64,000 nucleotides of DNA from NCBI GenBank assembly GCA_026545765.1, contig CM048840.1, positions 25,052,765 to 25,116,764 on the forward strand, given 5' to 3'. The notes under the pieces were generated by a model. The model was given only the letters and a program-made list of their open reading frames with translations. It ran no database searches and was not told where the DNA came from. Shown in pieces: positions 1-10,900 of the stretch (the stretch's first letter is position 1; the number at the start of each line of letters is the position of its first letter). The position numbers and the translations under genes were made by a program. This DNA comes from Plantago major. Its lineage: Eukaryota; Streptophyta; Magnoliopsida; Lamiales; Plantaginaceae.

Positions 1-559
1 CAAAGATGGCGCTGTAGTCGAACGTCTGGTCAACCACAACAAATCGGACCGACTGTGTGACCCTGGCCGGGAAGGTTCCGAGTGAAATGTGTAACATAAC
101 ACTTCCTAGTGGTCGAACAGTTCCTCCTCCAAACCCTAGTATAGAGGTGTGAACTCTGTCGTAGCGGATTCTTCCCAACTCCATCTGATCTAGGGTCCTC
201 TTAGAAATGATATTCGAGGAACTCCCGGTATCCACCAGAATTTTGTTCACTCGATAAGTCGCGATGGTCAATGAAACCACAAGAGGAACATCCGGGTTGT
301 CAATCTCCTCGCCTCCTGCCGTAGGAGGGGGGATTTCGCTATCGTCGAAGGATATTACATTTGTTCCTTGAATCGCGGGGGCACCATACGCCCTATCATT
401 GTTCCAAAGATTTTGGGCGATCCGCTCTCTTGCATTCCTGCTATCACCTCCAGAGGGTCCGCCTGCGATAGTGTTGATCACTCCGCTGTACGGAGGGTTC
501 TCCATCTCCATCTCATCGCCGTATCTGTACGGATATCCTTCCGTGCGCGGCGGATAGCC

Positions 560-2633
560 TACTGGCGGAAGTGGCAAAGATAGGGGGCGAGGTGGCGGGT
601 CAATGGCGTTATCCTCCCTTCTCCGCTCCGTTCTATCATGCCTGGAGGGCTCGTCCGCATATATGTGCTCCTTCAACTTGCCCTCTCTCACCAGGTGTTC
701 GACCTCTGTTTTTAACTGGATACAGTCGTCGGTCTCATGACCTCGGCTCTTGTGAAATTTGCAGTATCCTTTCGCATTTCTGTTTCTCCGATTATGGGAT
801 GGTTTGGGCCACTGGATGTCCAACTTTTTTCTCAACAATGGTGGCCAAGATGTCGGATCTCGGCTTGTTAAGGCGCGTATAGTCCGCGAATCTCCTGGGC
901 GGACTCCTCTCTCTGTAAATGCCCTTGTCTCTGTGATCTCTCTTCGGGTCAAACTTCCCCCGGTGTTGTTCTTGTCTTTGCGGTTCCTTCCCTTTCTTCG
1001 ATCCTGCTCGGACTGGAACGTTCCTTCGGTATTCTTCTCCGTACATCACCTCCTCACAGATGTCATCCAAGTGTTTTTCGCTCCTCACTTCCTGACTAGA
1101 GAGCTTCCTCCGCAACTCGGAGTTGTAAGTATTAGCGTACAGGTGACGGACCCGTTCTTTAATACTATGGGGCTCAACTCGGAGTACTTCCGTATTGAAG
1201 CGATCTAGAAAAGTTCGAAGATCTTCCTGCTCCCTTTGGATAACTTCGGCTAGGTGCTCCACGGTACGTTTTCTTCTTTTCGATTTTCCGAACCGTGCTA
1301 AGAACTTAGAAGATAAATCTGCATATGACCTTATTGACTTGTTTGGCAAAGTAGTGTACCAATCGACTTCTTACCCTTTCCACGGCACCGGTCACAGGTG
1401 AAAGGAAAGAGACATTATTGCACAAAAGGCTTCTTGCTTCTTTCCTTTGAAGTCAAATTCTACTCACCTAGAGTACGCTAAGTTCAACTAGTTGATTTAA
1501 TTAGTGGATTTGTAGGAAACAAGTAGTTAGCTTATCAGAATTGAAGTAAAAAAGAAATAAAAAATTGTCATACATATTTTTCACGGCATAGCCGTTCCGA
1601 AGAGGGTAGATGAGAACGTGAGAGCTTTAGTATTGTCACTCAGCCCCTTGGAATCCATCTTGTTGTTGTACCTTGTCAGGTGACCCACGGGACAACTATC
1701 CCCGTAATAGTATTCCAAGTTCGGAATCACTTGGTCCGAGTTTCTATTTCTTTCTTTTTCCCTCATGATGTCATCACACAGAGGATTTGGTGCGCTTGTA
1801 GTGATCTGCTCGTGGTCCTTTACCAGGTGTCCGAGGTTCAGAATTTGGGTTTCTAAAGCTTTTTGCTGGGCGTAGATTTCGTCCGCTGTCACGACCTCTC
1901 CTGTCCGTGGATGGACTGCGACATCAGCGGGGAGTTCGTCTAGCCGGACCACTGGAATGTTCTCCGCTACATGATCTCTGTCTCTCAGGGGGGCTTGTCG
2001 CGGACCGCCTGGATGCCTATTACCCCCTTCGTGGTACTCTCTCCTCCCATTCGGGCTTCCCTCACCCCGAACTTGCGAAGCAGAGGCCCGTCGTTCTAGA
2101 AGGTTTCGCAAATCCTCATGGGGCGGCTGATCTCCCAACCTCTGTTGGATCGGACGCTGTTTGTTTCTTGACAATGCGGGCTCCGCTTGAACCGGAGTAG
2201 CCAATGGCGGAGTGGCTTGCTGAGGATGGGCATTGTTGGACCCTAGGCATCCTTGGATAATCGTAAGCAATCTATCAAACTGAGTTTCACTTAGTCCGAG
2301 GTCGCCTGTGCGGACAACGCGACCATCGGGCATTATAAACTGTTGTCCTGTGGTAGGGCCTTGAGCTTCTGCCGGAGAAACTCGCGCTACTCCTTATCCA
2401 TGGTCCATAGGCATGACATTCACAGGGACACTTTGGCCTCCCCTAAGCGAGGTGTCTCTTCCCTCATCCGATGATGGGCTGGCGGTTCGCCCGTCGCTCG
2501 GATATCTCCTTCCGGCGTTCCTTCCAGCCACAGCGGCCCTTCGTCCCCGGGTGGGCGGACGTCCTCGCGGGCGTGGTGGTGGAGTTCCTACGCCAGCGGT
2601 ACCAATCCGAGCTGTTCGTCTCGTTCTAGCCAT
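560..2633 (-). pseudogene. gag polyprotein of Tat-type retrotransposon copy 1 (broken)
   Basis: The start is the ATG at 2633, 56 bases inside the LTR edge. The N-terminal part is rich in Arg, Pro and Gly. A capsid-type gag domain follows at about 1350-1750, with residues such as YYGDSCPVGHLTRY and, after an interruption, KSIRSYADLSSKFLARFG. Three kinds of damage are visible. An in-frame TAA lies at about 2394-2396 where copy 2 has a Glu codon. About 222 bases absent from copy 2 interrupt the gag core at 1365-1586. Smaller frame changes occur further left. Gag normally forms the retroelement particle; this copy cannot make a full protein. Confidence 0.8.
1365..1586. other. 222-bp insertion inside gag of copy 1
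   Basis: Copy 2 reads directly from the TGTACCAATC motif to ATAGCCGTGCC (around 27760-27785). Copy 1 has about 222 extra AT-rich bases between the same motifs. The heptamer CACGGCA occurs near both ends (about 1381 and 1582) and could be a target duplication, but no terminal inverted repeat or poly(A) tail is clear. I do not recognise the family. Confidence 0.6.
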
Positions 2634-2668
2634 TAGCACAACACAAACACAGACCTTTTTGTAAGTTT

Positions 2669-2684
2669 CCCACAGACGGCGCCA
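2669..2684 (-). other. primer-binding site of Tat copy 1
   Basis: On the minus strand the sequence TGGCGCCGTCTGTGGG lies a few bases inside the 5' LTR. TGGCGCCG matches the 3' end of plant tRNA-Asp, the usual primer of many non-chromodomain gypsy elements. The rest of the match is partial. The same 16 bases occur at 28843-28858. Confidence 0.75.
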
Positions 2685-2688
2685 AAAA

Positions 2689-3590
2689 TGTTGAGGGATA
2701 AAACCTCAAACACCAACACTACTACTACCAGTAACCTAATCTAGGATCCGCCTCCAACTTGAAGTTCGAGCAAGAGTACCTGAAAGGACTAAATGGGGGG
2801 GTTAGAATGGGTCACCCGGATTGCCTAAGTCAATCCGGAAGGAGGCTATACTCAAAGGAGAGTTGAAAGCTCTCAATGCAATAGTAGTGGGAAAGGTTAT
2901 GAAATCAAGGGTGCTTATGACTTAGGGGACCGCACAATTTCCTAGGGAATCCCACTTACCTTAAGGTCTTGGACCTTGTGTTATATTTATAGTTATATCA
3001 TGCTTATGGAGTGGCCCATAAGATGATGCCAAGTGTATGCCTCAGATTTGGACACCAATGCTACCTTTGGCCCATGGCCCCTTGGTGAACAGTAATCCAA
3101 TACTAGTCAATGGGCCTGGGAGGGTAGTTTGGACCTTTTCCTCTGAGAGTACTGTTCCGCATGTTGGGTCCGTGTAAGTCCCTCGGATAGATCCGCATGA
3201 TTGGTTGACTCTGCCCTGGGGTAACTCAAGGTGTCCGGACCTTAGAGTTCCACGGAAGCATCTCAGTGGTTCATCGGATCGTTTGGTCTTCTTGTCTTGG
3301 TGGCGTCCGAGATTCTCTCGTCCGGTCCGTTTAGCATCTTAGGACTGACAGTTTGCGGTACTTGGGAGGACCAGGTAACCTTTTGTCAGGTTCGGAAGTC
3401 ATCCATCTAGCTTGGTCGGACCTAGCTGAAATGGCGTGCTGACTTGTGAGTACTAGTTGACCTGAGATGGTTTCGTTTAAGACGGACCATTCGAAGGTCG
3501 GACTAGCTTTGAATGGCTATCTCAGCCTTGATGCGCTCTAGGACACGCTCTATGGCGCCCTAACGGATTGGACACATATCCGTATCAACA
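2689..3590 (-). repeat. 5' LTR of Tat copy 1 (902 bp)
   Basis: On the plus strand it starts TGTTGAGGGATAAAACC and ends CCGTATCAACA, so it has TG...CA termini on both strands. It is highly similar along its length to the LTRs at 13761-14682 and 28862-29766. Confidence 0.92.
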
Positions 3591-3689
3591 CATATGATAA
3601 TGTGATCAAAATCATACATGTTCATAATTCAAGTAGCTCATGAAGTCTATTGTAATTTAATAGGCATCTCCATGTGTTCTTCCATTAAT

Positions 3690-4900
3690 ATAACATTGAC
3701 GATTATATATGTGCTGAGCTTCCTGAAAAAGAGAAACATCTTGACTGTATGAAGTCGTGTCAAACCACATGATGCACGATCTGTGTGATTCAATGCAGCG
3801 TACTGCTCCGTCCATGGAGAAGGGTAAATGTCCAAAATTCTTTCCCAAGAGTTACAATGAGAGCACACACAAATGTGAGAATGGGTACCAGATATACAAG
3901 AGAAGGGATACAAATGAAACTGTCGAAAAAAAATGGCCAAATGCTTGACAATAGGTTTAATCTAACTAAATCGATTTTTTTTCGCTTTTTAAATTTTAAG
4001 ATAATTAATATCAACGTGTAACCTGTTATTAAGCTATTTCATTATTACAGATTTGGTTAGATATGTAATCCCATATAATCATCAATTGATGTTGAAGTAT
4101 TGACGCACATGAACATAGAATTCTGCAATTAGGGGTGGTCTATGAAGTATTTGTTGAAGTATATATCCAAGGAGAGTGACCGTATATGGCTTAGTTTTGT
4201 GGACAAGAACAATCCGGATTAAATCATGATGCATGTTGACGGCTGGTATGCTTCTGCATGTGAAGCTATATGAAGAATATTTGAATTTTACATACATTAT
4301 AGGACTCCTGCAGTTGAGAGGTTATCATTCCACTTGGAGGGTTGGCAAAGTGTGAACATTAAAAATGGTGTATACATGCCCGATTACTAGAGAAGTCATA
4401 TGCAAAACACTCAAAAATTTTACTGTGGTTCGAACTAAACAAAGTCGATCCTGAAGCCCGAAAGCCTTTGTATCATGAATTGCCACAACATTATTGTTGG
4501 AATGAAAGAGAGAAGATATGGTCTCGCAAAAAGACAAAAGCACAAAGTGTTGGGCGTATACATAATGTCAACATTATTAATGAGAACCAGTACTAAATGA
4601 GACTCATGTTGAATCATGTAATTAAGAGGTTTGACTTGCTATGAGGATATCAGAACTATCAATGGTATTATTTATGATTCATACAAGTTCGCACGTGGTT
4701 CCTTAGATCTCTTATTTGATGATAAGGGGTACGATAGTGGAATAATTAACGCAAGTTACTAGTCTTCGTCCCCTGTCATCAATTCACACTGTTGCTTCTA
4801 CCTCACATCATGTCAATTCCTAAAGATGTTTGGTTGAAGGCATGAGAATTCTTATCAGATGACCTATTGAATACCCAACACAGGAGAAAAAACAATCCAG
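3690..4900 (+). pseudogene. Helitron Rep-region fragment
   Basis: Conceptual translation with frame changes gives a block around 3690-3950 with ICAELPEKEKHLDC, then SNHMMHDLCDS, KGKCPKFFPKSYNEST and GYQIYKRRDTNE. This is the conserved block upstream of the helicase domain in plant Helitron RepHel proteins. Further right come MKYLLKYISKESDR and LDLLFDDKGYDSG-like pieces, also in Helitron order. Many stops and frameshifts are present. The Rep HUH motif is not visible. It lies in line with the helicase fragment at 5160-6420, so both derive from one ORF. Confidence 0.65.
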
Positions 4901-5159
4901 GTACTAAAAACTATGGTTCAATATTATTTTATTTGACATACTTATACATATGCTTTATTACATTCATATTTTGTATTACAATATACATGTCTGAAACTTG
5001 TGGATGATCTAATTAAAGATTTGTCTTTATTGGAGATTGAGAATCATTTAAGATCAAACTACAACTATCTGACAATTTGAAGGTATGCCTATACCTTCAA
5101 ATGACATCATAAACAGTGTTACAGACCAGTGAATGAGACGTCTAACGATAAATATGTTG

Positions 5160-6420
5160 AGAGCGAAGAGTTCAATTCGTTGTATCCGCGATTGACTGAG
5201 GAGCAACGTACAATCTACGAGAAGATAATCTCTTCTGTCAATTCGGGTAAAGGTTGAGTGTTGTTCTTATGTGGATATGGAAGGAATGGATGACTTTTAT
5301 ATGGGGAACTTTCTGCTCGGGATTGAGATCCAAAGGAGATATAGTTCTCCCAGTTGCATCGAGTGGTATTGCATCACTATTGCTTCCAAGGGGTAGCGCA
5401 GCTCATTCGAGATTCGACATACCACTTCATCGTAATGAGGACTCAATATGTTCAAAGATCAGTGCAAATTCTGATTTTACAGAGTTATTAAGGCTTACTA
5501 AGCTTATTATACGGGACGAGACTCCTATGACGAATAAATTTTGCTTCGAGGCAGTTGATCGGAGCTTGAGAGATGCTATGCATCACCCTCATGACCCTTT
5601 TGTTGGCCTTGTGGTTGTTTTTTGTGGAGACTTCAGTCATATTCCTCTTGTGGTTCCTGGCGGAACAAGATACGATATAGTTAATGCAGCCATATGCTCA
5701 TCCAAAATATGTGCAACATGTGAAGTCCTCAAATTAACTAAAAACCTGAGGTTGCAAGTAATTTTTTTGTTTCAATAATTTTGTTTTGTTAAACTATAGA
5801 GTTGATTAACATTAAATCTTACATCACATGCAGTATGGAAATTCACCTGCTGAGATAAACAAGACCAGGCAGTTCGCGGAGTGGATTTTACAAGTTGGTG
5901 ATGGTGTTGCTGGTAATAATAATGACGGTGAGGTTGATATAAAACTACCCGATGATCTACTCATCAGATAGTTAGGTGATCTTATAAATGCCACTGTTGA
6001 CATTACGTACCCATCATTGCTAGAGCACTTGGCCAATCTCTCACTAGATCCAATTTACATCATTAATCGAACCATTCTGGCATCCACAAATGATATTGTT
6101 AATGAGATTAATGAGTACGTTAGTTCCAAAATTCATGGTGAGTACGTTGAATGTTTAAGCGTTGATAGCTTGAGTAGAGTAGATGATGTATCTCAGAAGT
6201 GTTCACGGTTGAGTTTCTGAATAATATCAATTGTTTTGGACTCCCTAATCACATGATTGTTCTTAAGGTTGGTTGCATGATCATGTTGTTGTGTAACATT
6301 GATCAAGCTTCCGAACTTTGTAATACAACAAGGCTTTTAGTAACAAATCTTGGAAAGCATGTTATTCAAGCAAATATGTTATATGGAATGAATGCAGGGG
6401 AAATTTATTAATACCTAGAA
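5160..6420 (+). pseudogene. Helitron PIF1-like helicase fragment (broken, one intron)
   Basis: The longest open piece, 5254-5778, carries GLRSKGDIVLPVASSGIAS, AHSRFDIPL, a Walker B-like IIRDETPM and VVVFCGDFSHI, then LKLTKNLRLQ: the PIF1/Helitron helicase motifs in order. The Walker A loop just upstream (about 5270) is degenerate (GYGRNG instead of a GKT loop). A 76-bp GT-AG intron at 5758-5833 joins LRLQ to YGNSPAEINKTRQF. After it come an in-frame TAG (near 5970) and further frame changes, ending near AGEIYLIPRM at about 6420. The protein would unwind DNA during rolling-circle transposition; this copy is dead. Confidence 0.8.
5758..5833 (+). other. intron in the Helitron helicase
   Basis: The donor is CAA|GTAATT and the acceptor is CATGCAG|TATGG. 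Removing the 76 bases joins two consecutive conserved helicase segments without gap. The intron body is T-rich, as plant introns are. Confidence 0.7.
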
Positions 6421-6469
6421 TGATGATGAGTCCATCAGACGACACAAATTTCCCTATTCCATATTCTCG

Positions 6470-7690
6470 TACCGACCCATTACAAAATTTGTGGGGTGGA
6501 ACCCGATGGTTTTAACGGGGTTTATTACACATACCCGCACCAAACCCAAATTTTAAAACTTGTACCCGTACCCAACCCGGAATTTTAAAGTCAGGAAGAC
6601 CTAGAAATGAAACCCAACCCGAAGTTTTGAAAAACAATTAAAACAGTTTCATGCACCTAGGCGAAAATGTTTCATTTCACGAAAATAATATTTCACATGG
6701 TTTCGCAATTTTTTTTGTCAGACGGGGTGGGGGGTTAGAGTAGGGTACCCAACCTAGGGGTGAGTGCGGGCGGGTATTGGTGGGTATCTTCAAAAAATCA
6801 AACCAACCCGCCTATGGCGGGTGATTATTTGTCCGACACGCGACGGGTAGAATAATTTTCCAAGCCATGGCGTTTCGAGTGATAACAATGGCGGGCGGAT
6901 TGGCGGGTGAATTACTACATTGTATTAACAAAACATTTTGAAAGCAAGCAAAATGATGAAGTACCATTTTCACATAGGTAGCTTCTTAGTTTATACTGTA
7001 TGAAATAACCGTAGTTTTATTGATATTAATCTATTATATATTTCTATCTATTTATTTAAGTGACAAGTAATTTATTTTACATATATACATGTTTTTTACG
7101 TAAACAATCTCGCGGATGGGCGGGTTGCACCCAACCAACCCGCCACCCACCAACCAATTGGCGGTTTATAAAAATCTTAACCCGGTATTTTTTTTTTTTC
7201 AAAATTAATCAGTGGTTGCGAGTGAAATGCGAACAGGTCGGGCGAGCATCTTATTTGCACAACCCTTACCCCACCCACCCTACCCTGGGAAAAAAAAATT
7301 TCTTGGGGGGGGGGGGGCACCCACCCTACCCCAGACGAAGAATTTTATCTTACGAAAACAGTTCCCCACATGTTTTCGCGAAAACGTTTTTTGGTTGGGT
7401 GATCCTACCCGGGCGATTTTTTTTTCACTAAATCAATTTTCCACATGTTTTCACAAAAATTTGTGAACCCCCTGACGAAAACTTGTGCCAGATCGGATTC
7501 TGGGCAGAACGTGGGTCAAATTTGGGTACAAGTCGAATTCGAGTCGAGTCCTGTATGGGTTGGATCCGAATTGGGTCTTAGAGCGGGTTGGGTATTGGGC
7601 AAAGACGAGTTTTGGACGGGTGCGGGTGTAGAACCCAACCCGTACCCATACATAAATAATTTGTCGGGTTTTAACGGGATCAAGTTGCAT
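6470..7690. repeat. GGGT/ACCC-rich relics, hAT-like non-autonomous DNA
   Basis: This 1.2-kb stretch is full of short ACCC and GGGT motifs on both strands. One stretch at about 6756 reads TAGGGGTGAGTGCGGGCGG and a mirrored CCACCCACC-rich stretch lies near 7130-7170, resembling the subterminal regions of plant hAT elements, possibly one nested in another. No matching 8-bp target duplication was found. A 13-bp G run lies near 7305. No credible gene: the frames present are low-complexity. Confidence 0.4.
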
Positions 7691-8017
7691 CCTATCCAAT
7701 TACAGGCCTATATGATACGAATACAAATGTTGTATATATACAAAGAGGTATTCGACAAACTATAAAGTAATTTTAAATTTATTACAAACCTTGAAGACTT
7801 GAACATATTGTTTACAATAAATGATTACTACTAGCACAATGTGTTAACTCTTCTTTAAATTTTATTTTACAGGAAATGATTGATTTCAATTTATCTCTTT
7901 ATTATACATGGGTTGGAATTTCGAATAATGTATAGTAGTTTATATGTTTTTTTGTACATTTTCTTTGAATGATAAATGTGTTGTTTCGTGATATTTTTAT
8001 GTATGTTTTTTGTAATA

Positions 8018-8047
8018 CCCGTCGAATCTCGAAGGGCAATAAACTAG
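8018..8047 (+). other. candidate Helitron 3' terminus
   Basis: The sequence CCGTCGAATCTCGAAGG can fold as a hairpin (TCGA/TCGA stem plus a CC/GG clamp), followed after 8 bases by CTAG and then T. This matches the Helitron 3' end rule (hairpin, short spacer, CTRR, insertion before T). Confidence 0.45.
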
Positions 8048-9602
8048 TTAATATTTAATCACAATATAAAATGTCAATTATTCATCACCTACACTTGTCG
8101 AAGTGTTACTTGATTGTTTATCGACAACAGTTCACTTAAATGTCATGTATAAGTGTGACTTATGCTTATTCTTGTTGTAATGTGACTTCTCCACAATATT
8201 GTCACATTCCTTTTTTTTAATTTTATTTTTAAATTCTACCAATTTATCTCATTTTAATTTCTTAATTTGGACAAATATATACTATTAATTTTGAGAAATA
8301 TGCACGGTATTATACCATGCCCATATATTAATTAACAATCTCTTATTCTTTTGAGTTGTATATGATGTAAAATTTTAGGACACCTAATTAGATTAAGAAA
8401 TTAAAACTATATATAGACAAAATAGTTCTTTTTAATGATAAGGTGTTTAACTGAAGTTTGCAAAAAATAAGAAATGATAGCACTAGCTAGTACTATACTA
8501 CTATTGTTCTACCTTAAATAGAAATGGCCACTATATTCCATGACACCAACTATTGTTTCACATGTCGTGATACACATCCACCTAGCTAATTTCCACTTGT
8601 CTAATAGTACTTCTAAAATTATTTTATGTATGATGCCGACATAAAATAAATAGATATGGATCCAGTCCTTCAGGGTTAATAGGGATTAATTAAAATACAT
8701 GCTGAATTCGATGTACGAGTATTTGATACGTACTAAACTCAAGCCACAATTTAAGTCAGAGTTTTGGCAAAATTCAATTATTTGAATAATCTTTTTTTTA
8801 AACAACAAAAATTTATTAATATACTTGAAAGGGTTGAAAGGGTTTACATGAGCATAAGAGATCTCTATATTTACATGCCCAAACCATTACAAAAACACTT
8901 CACATCAATATCAATTTATATATACCACAAAGATCACTACCACATTTATATCTCAACCTTGCCATTACTTTACTCTTCCAAGAACCATTGTTTGGTTGCA
9001 GTAGCCTATCTTCTTCCTGCCATGGTTCCATTTGCGATTTCCAGTCTCCAACATATGTCTCTACCCCATTCAAAGACTCCAAATAATAACAAGTGTTTTC
9101 TCTCCACTCACAAGGTATAATCTTTCAATTCCAAAGAGAAACCCAAACCACCATCCAAGTAGTGAAATCTCATTGTCATCTTGGTCACCCCATCGTCTAG
9201 TATGTCTAGACCAAAATCTAGCCGGGAGTGAAGGATCGCGGTCGAAACCTAAACCAAGACCACATAGGCGGAATACAACCGACACATATAAAACATGACC
9301 GGAAGTGATGGTCTATGTGGCAACGAAAAGTGCACTAAAAGAACAAGGTTAAAGCCCAAAACCGTCAATTCCTTAAATACAACCAATATTTGCCAATGCT
9401 CCTACACCCTATGCTCTTTATCAAAGCAAGTGACAAGTAATTTAAAGCAAGGTCTTCGGTCATATTCATAAGAAATCGAAACTTCAATCCCACACTAACC
9501 ACATCCCTACACCCTATGATCCAGGGACCAAGTGGCAAGCAATTTAAGATGCGATCGTAGAACCAAAGCCCCGAAGAGAAAACATGAGTGGGATTAAGAT
9601 CC
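8048..9602. other. AT-rich stretch, no gene; possible retroposed fragment
   Basis: 8048-8780 is AT-rich with no coding signal. From about 9290 down to 8790 on the minus strand there are overlapping open frames, for example one with EISLLGWWFGFLFGIERL. The stretch ends in AATAAATTTTTG and an A-run at about 8790-8800 (minus sense), like the 3' end of a retroposed transcript. I cannot assign a family. 9300-9602 shows nothing I recognise and abuts the truncated chromovirus LTR. Confidence 0.3.
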
Positions 9603-9900
9603 GAGTCGTCTGTTATGCCAAGACGGGAGAGCGTAAGTCGTAACTGTCAAACGCGTAGGATTAAGACACGTGTCTTGGGCATCTACGGTTGCTGAACGAT
9701 TGTTTCTTTTATTCAACTGTTTTCTCTTTTCTTTTGATATAAAAGGGGATTGTAGCTCAATTGTAACACTCATCATTGAAAATATATTGAATTGACTCAG
9801 ATTCCTTCGTGAATCCTTCTCTTATCTCTAATGGTAACCGTTTAGCTTGATTGTGCCAATTATTGTTCATTTCTCACGTGATTGAGGACTGACCGTAACA
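9603..9900 (+). repeat. 5' LTR of chromovirus (left-truncated)
   Basis: It matches 33501-33789 with small differences, for example an extra GTAAGTC-like duplication. It ends CCGTAACA, as the 3' LTR does. The first ~50 bases of the LTR (TGTTATCGAG...) are missing. A TATA-like GATATAAAAGGG lies near 9738, followed by a leader. Confidence 0.88.
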
Positions 9901-9904
9901 TTTT

Positions 9905-9917
9905 TGGCATCAGAGCC
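9905..9917 (+). other. primer-binding site of chromovirus
   Basis: TGGCATCAGAGCC, four bases after the LTR, differs at one base from the TGGTATCAGAGCC complement of initiator tRNA-Met, the standard primer of chromoviruses. Confidence 0.85.
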
Positions 9918-9958
9918 ATTTCTGCGCATACTCGGATCGAAGTGCTACTGTCGTTGCG

Positions 9959-10900
9959 ATGGCGAAGACGAATCACAGCGATCGGATTTCAAAATTGGAG
10001 GCTAATTTTGAAGTTTTGATGCGATCACAGCATTGATTGGAGAGTTCTCAGTCTAAGGTGGAGGAAATGCTGCAGAAGCTGGTGGAGGCGAGTGATTGGC
10101 AATCGGTTGAAGTGCCGCTTCATAACTCCGTGAATCGTCACAATCCGGATGAAACAGGAGGTAATCACATTAATTCTAGAGCTTTTGAGCAGTTGTGACT
10201 GCCTAGAATGGATTTTCCAAAGTTTAGTGGTGATGATCCGCGATCGTGGATGCGTAAGTGTAGAAAATATTTCCTCATGTCTCCTATGAATGACTGTGAA
10301 CGTGTGGTTTTAGCTGGTATGTATATGGAGGGAAGTGCTGAGCACTGGTATTTAGATAACATTGAGGGGAGAGAGGCGATGGAATGGGAGAATTTTGTTG
10401 AGTTGTTGTTAATTCGTTTTACTTCAGTACGTGGTGAAGGATTTATTGGTGAATTTAACAAACTCAATAGTCTGCAGGTGTTGATGAATGTGTGTTTAAA
10501 TTTGAAGAGTTGAAATAGTTAATGGCGACTCATAATCGTAGTCTAGATGAACACTATTTCATTAGCAGTTTTTTGAGTGGATTGAAAGTTGTGGTGAAGT
10601 ATATGGTGGAAATGTTGTCACCTAGTTCTCTAGATCAAACTATTATGAGGGCTAGGAAACAAGAGTTGTTATTGGAAGCAGTGAATCGGGGTAAACCTGT
10701 TACTAGGCCATCTAGCTTACCAGTTAAAACCATTAAGGGAGTTGGTGATATGAGCATAGCTACTACTAGCTTTGATATCCAGTGATGTGGAGGTTGAGTA
10801 AAGAAGAATTGGATTATAGAAAGAGGAGAGGGTTGTGTTTTAACTGTGATGAGCCATATACTTATGGACATCAGTGTAGGAAGTTGTTTGTGATAGTATT
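9959..10900 (+). pseudogene. chromovirus gag (broken)
   Basis: The first ATG after the PBS is at 9959 (MAKTNHSDRISKLEANFEVL). In-frame stops follow at about 10034 and 10197. The capsid domain reads MDFPKFSGDDPRSWMRKC, then AEHWYLD and WENFVELLLIRF, the usual plant gypsy gag pattern. There is a frameshift near 10490-10520 and another near 10780. A zinc knuckle, CFNCDEPYTYGHQC, ends the region at about 10835-10880. In a working element gag assembles the particle and binds RNA. Confidence 0.85.

Larger units (their letters stand above)
1..3590 (-). mobile_element. Tat-lineage Ty3/gypsy LTR retrotransposon, partial copy 1
   Basis: Reading leftward on the minus strand there is a 5' LTR (2689-3590), a primer-binding site, a gag region, and the start of the protease region at the window edge. 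The whole stretch aligns by eye with 26439-29766, so this is a second copy of the family of the complete element at 13761-29766, in the same orientation. Everything downstream of protease lies outside the window. On its right side the flanking sequence is Helitron-like, so this copy probably landed in the Helitron. Its target duplication cannot be tested because the other end is not present. Confidence 0.9.
3591..8047 (+). mobile_element. decayed autonomous Helitron (right part), interrupted
   Basis: Fragments of the Helitron Rep/helicase protein run in order on the plus strand from about 3690 to 6420, followed by unrelated GC-skewed repeats (6470-7680). A candidate Helitron 3' terminus, a short hairpin followed by CTAG, ends at 8047. 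The left end is hidden by the LTR element at 1-3590. Whether the 8047 terminus belongs to the same Helitron as the helicase is inference. Confidence 0.55.

Noticed and set aside
792..1208. Plus-strand open frames over the gag regions (759-1208, 26844-27580)
   Set aside because: They are shadows of the minus-strand gag, which has clear domain matches.
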